Positions 61,865 to 64,000 of a stretch of DNA of 64,000 nucleotides are shown in pieces. Every line of letters begins with the position of its first letter. Within the stretch, counting starts at the first letter, position 1. Origin of the DNA: Devosia sp. GTDB lineage: Bacteria > Pseudomonadota > Alphaproteobacteria > Rhizobiales > Devosiaceae. The translations under genes and the position numbers were made by a program. The DNA lies in assembly GCA_015234425.1 (NCBI GenBank), contig JADGNE010000067.1, forward strand, positions 1 to 64,000. Direction: 5' to 3'. The notes beneath the pieces are model-generated. The model was not told the origin of the DNA. It made no database searches and was given only the letters and a program-made list of their open reading frames with translations.

Positions 61865-61924
61865 TGCGGCCGCAGGGTTGAACCTCTAGCCCCGTTCTGG
61901 CAAACCTCGTCCCAGTCGACTTGG

Positions 61925-61970
61925 ACCCGGTGCAATTCCGGGTGGCTCTTCCGGCCGCCGATCCGCCGGA
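61925..61970 (+). other. Two consecutive hairpins in the SulP gene leader
   Basis: ACCCGG-TGCAATT-CCGGGT (61925-61943) followed by TCCGGC-N9-GCCGGA (61950-61970), 65-110 nt before the SulP start, which itself has only a weak ribosome-binding site. Could be the end of the bcs transcript or a regulatory leader. Confidence 0.4.
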
Positions 61971-62033
61971 CAATCCAGACATCGCCGCGCCAATCCTTAG
62001 AAGGCGCCGCGCAGATATTGCTGGACCCTCCCG

Positions 62034-63518
62034 ATGAACTTTGTGTCTTCCCTCCGCCGCGACTGGTTTTCCAATGTGCGTGGCGATCTCCTGTCCGGCC
62101 TTGTCGTCGCCCTGGCGTTGATCCCCGAAGCCATTGGCTTTTCGCTCATCGCAGGTGTCAATCCCAAGGTCGGGCTCTATGCCTCGGTCATCATCGCCAT
62201 CGTCATTTCGTTTGCTGGCGGGCGCCCGGCGATGATCTCGGCTGCCACCGCCGCCACGGCGGTGTTGATGGGCTCGCTGGTGCGCGAGCACGGGCTGGAC
62301 TATCTCCTCGCCGCCACCATCCTCGCCGGCGTCATCCAGATCGGCCTGGGCCTCGCGCGCGTCGGCTATATCATGCGCTTCGTCTCGCGTTCGGTGATCA
62401 CCGGCTTCGTCAATGCGCTGGCCATCCTCATTTTCATGGCACAATTGCCCGAGCTGACCGGCGTCACTTGGCAAAGCTATGTGATGATCGCGGCGGGCCT
62501 GGCCATCCTCTACCTCTTCCCGCGCATCACGAAGGCCATCCCATCGCCGCTGGTGTGCATTCTCATCCTCACCGCAGTCGCACTGGCCTTCGGCATTGAT
62601 ACGCGCTCCGTTGCGGATCTGGGCACGCTGCCCGATGCGCTGCCGACCCTGCTGCTGCCCAATGTGCCGCTCAGCCTCGACACCTTTCTGATCATCCTGC
62701 CTTATTCCATCGCGGTGGCGACTGTGGGCCTCCTCGAAAGCCTCCTGACTGCCTCCATCGTCGACCAGATGACCGAGACCACCAGCGACAAGAACCGCGA
62801 GAGCATCGGCCAGGGCATCGCCAATTTCGTCTCCGGCTTCTTCGGCGGCATGGCGGGTTGCGCCATGATCGGCCAGTCCACCATCAACGTAAAGCTGGGC
62901 GGGCGCACGCGCCTTTCGACCTTTGCGGCCGGAGCGATCTTGTTATTCCTCCTCGTCGTGCTCGGCGACTGGGTGGGACTCATCCCCATGCCCGCGCTGG
63001 TGGCGATCATGATCATGGTCGCTATCGGCACCTTCAACTGGGGGTCGCTGCGCGATCTCGCCTCTCACCCGCGCCGCTCGAGCGTGGTCATGCTGGCAAC
63101 AGTTGCGACTGTCCTTGGCACGCATAATCTGGCGCTGGGTGTTGGCGTCGGCGTGCTGCTCTCGGGCATTTTCTTTGCCTGGAAAGTCGCGCAGATCTTT
63201 CGGGTCACCGCATCCCTCTCTGCGGATGGCGAAACGCGCACATATCGCATCGAGGGCCAGTTGTTCTTCGCCACGGCCGAGGAATTCCTGGCCGCCATGG
63301 ATTTTGCCGAGCCGCCGCGCCGGGTTCGCATTGACCTCGAAGCAGCCCATCTCTGGGATCTGACCGGGGTCAACGCCATCGACACGGCCGTGCTCAAGTT
63401 CCGCAAGGCCGGCGCCGAGGTGGAGATCATCGGCCTCAACGAAGCCAGCGCCACCATCATGGACATGTTCGCTGTGCACGACCGCCCCGGTGCCCTCGAG
63501 CGCATGCTCGGGCACTAG
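62034..63518 (+). CDS. SulP-family inorganic anion transporter
   Basis: 494-residue SLC26/SulP transporter: about twelve membrane helices (residues 15-385; [24 protein letters not shown] is the signature region, shown in part as [14 protein letters not shown]) and a C-terminal cytoplasmic STAS domain ([21 protein letters not shown], in part). Substrates in the family are sulfate, bicarbonate, nitrate or chloride; no carbonic anhydrase or sulfur gene is adjacent to decide. The 170-nt gap from the cellulose operon suggests a separate unit. Confidence 0.9.
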   Translation: MNFVSSLRRDWFSNVRGDLLSGLVVALALIPEAIGFSLIAGVNPKVGLYASVIIAIVISFAGGRPAMISAATAATAVLMGSLVREHGLDYLLAATILAGVIQIGLGLARVGYIMRFVSRSVITGFVNALAILIFMAQLPELTGVTWQSYVMIAAGLAILYLFPRITKAIPSPLVCILILTAVALAFGIDTRSVADLGTLPDALPTLLLPNVPLSLDTFLIILPYSIAVATVGLLESLLTASIVDQMTETTSDKNRESIGQGIANFVSGFFGGMAGCAMIGQSTINVKLGGRTRLSTFAAGAILLFLLVVLGDWVGLIPMPALVAIMIMVAIGTFNWGSLRDLASHPRRSSVVMLATVATVLGTHNLALGVGVGVLLSGIFFAWKVAQIFRVTASLSADGETRTYRIEGQLFFATAEEFLAAMDFAEPPRRVRIDLEAAHLWDLTGVNAIDTAVLKFRKAGAEVEIIGLNEASATIMDMFAVHDRPGALERMLGH

Positions 63519-63722
63519 TCCGGGGCCGCTCCCTAAGCCTCGCCATCGCCGATCAAGGCGGTGGCTGTTCGCCAGAAATGAGGACTTGCCGCCCTCGTCC
63601 CTAAATCAGTGGAGCTATCGCCTAATCCATCGGCACATTGCCCGGGTGCACAACATCTGAACAATCGCTTGCAGCGATCCGATTTTGACGCTCTTATGGG
63701 AGCAGCGAAGCCGGAGGATTGT

Positions 63723-64000
63723 GTGCCGCCTTTCGACGAAATGCTCTTTGCCGATGGTCAGGTCAGGTCGCCTTATGCGCCCGTAAAAACCTGGCTCGAC
63801 CAACAAACACCGGCTGCGCTGGAGAAAAAAGCCCGCGACGCCGAGAATGTCTTCCGACGGACCGGGATTACCTTCGCCGTCTATGGCGAGGAGGCGGCCG
63901 CCGAGCGGCTGATCCCCTTCGATCTGGTTCCCCGCATCATCACCGGCCGGGAATGGCGCTACCTCTCCCAAGGGATCGAGCAGCGCGTCATGGCGATCAA
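63723..64000 (+). CDS. Circularly permuted ATP-grasp protein (5' part)
   Basis: Runs off the window; 92 codons visible. The sequence FDEMLFADGQVRSPYAPVKTW, then ENVFRRTGITFAVYGEEAA and RLIPFDLVPRIITGREWRYL (each shown in part of the segment) is typical of circularly permuted ATP-grasp type 2 proteins (DUF404/DUF407), which in many proteobacteria form an operon with an alpha-E protein and a transglutaminase-like protease, probably making a peptide tag or product. GTG at 63723, 5 nt after GGAGG, is preferred over ATG at 63696. Confidence 0.82.
   Translation, partial: MPPFDEMLFADGQVRSPYAPVKTWLDQQTPAALEKKARDAENVFRRTGITFAVYGEEAAAERLIPFDLVPRIITGREWRYLSQGIEQRVMAI

Noticed and set aside
61921-61975. 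Cobalamin-riboswitch-like GGTGCAATTCCGG and tRNA T-arm-like stem
   Set aside because: Only a short stretch fits; no B12 box, no acceptor or anticodon arms, and no cobalamin-related gene downstream.

Overview
The window looks like chromosomal DNA of an alphaproteobacterium of the order Hyphomicrobiales, probably Devosia-like. The evidence is gene content and order (ruvCAB-ybgC-tolQRAB-pal-cpoB-tilS-ftsH-glmM; zapA-6S RNA-fau; tkt-gap; bcsN-type cellulose operon), high GC, frequent GTG/TTG starts, many ATGA-type overlaps, and TTAA-N7-TTAA boxes typical of the CtrA regulator. The genus is an inference. No rRNA, tRNA, CRISPR array, insertion sequence or prophage is visible.

Layout. 1-3562: end of a tad/cpa (Flp pilus) cluster: cpaF end, tadB, tadC, and an opposite-strand TPR lipoprotein (tadD). 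3714-12103: mixed metabolism: M17 aminopeptidase, DedA/YqaA membrane protein, 2-hydroxyacid dehydrogenase, a tandem-duplicated cytochrome c, pheA, sthA, pirin and an Rrf2 regulator. 12251-14983: an unusually long flagellin standing alone. 15150-21225: Tat-exported bicovalent flavoprotein oxidoreductase, cupin protein, orphan peptide-binding protein, alpha/beta hydrolase, TspO-like protein. 21273-23139: bioMNY biotin transporter. 23237-26941: glycolipid-binding-like protein, gap and tkt. 27178-30855: DUF4164, zapA, 6S RNA, fau, ymdB-like, a SecD-P1-like secreted protein, yebC. 30941-31720: diguanylate cyclase. 32064-46965: ruvCAB, a three-gene insert (phosphoesterase, Nudix, mini alpha-CTD/HhH protein), ybgC, the Tol-Pal system, tilS, ftsH, glmM. 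47094-53059: outer-membrane barrel, denD, phosphoesterase plus lipid kinase, two uncharacterised proteins, a ribitol-dehydrogenase-like SDR. 53277-61864: cellulose operon bcsN-bcsA-bcsB-bcsZ-TPR. 62034-63518: SulP transporter. 63723-end: start of a circularly permuted ATP-grasp protein.

How it fits together. Much of the window concerns the cell surface: Flp pilus, flagellin, outer-membrane barrel, Tol-Pal, secreted glycine-rich protein and cellulose. Perfect TTAA-N7-TTAA boxes lie upstream of the flagellin, the outer-membrane barrel and the cellulose operon, so one cell-cycle regulator may time several surface structures. The cellulose synthase carries a PilZ domain and a membrane diguanylate cyclase with a GGEEF motif lies 22 kb away, so c-di-GMP is a plausible second input. 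No single locus is clearly a new defence or mobile system. The most unusual items are the long orphan flagellin, the tandem cytochrome c, the cellulose operon without a recognisable outer-membrane channel, the mini alpha-CTD-like protein between ruvB and ybgC, the lone SecD-P1-like exported protein and the glycine-rich secreted protein.
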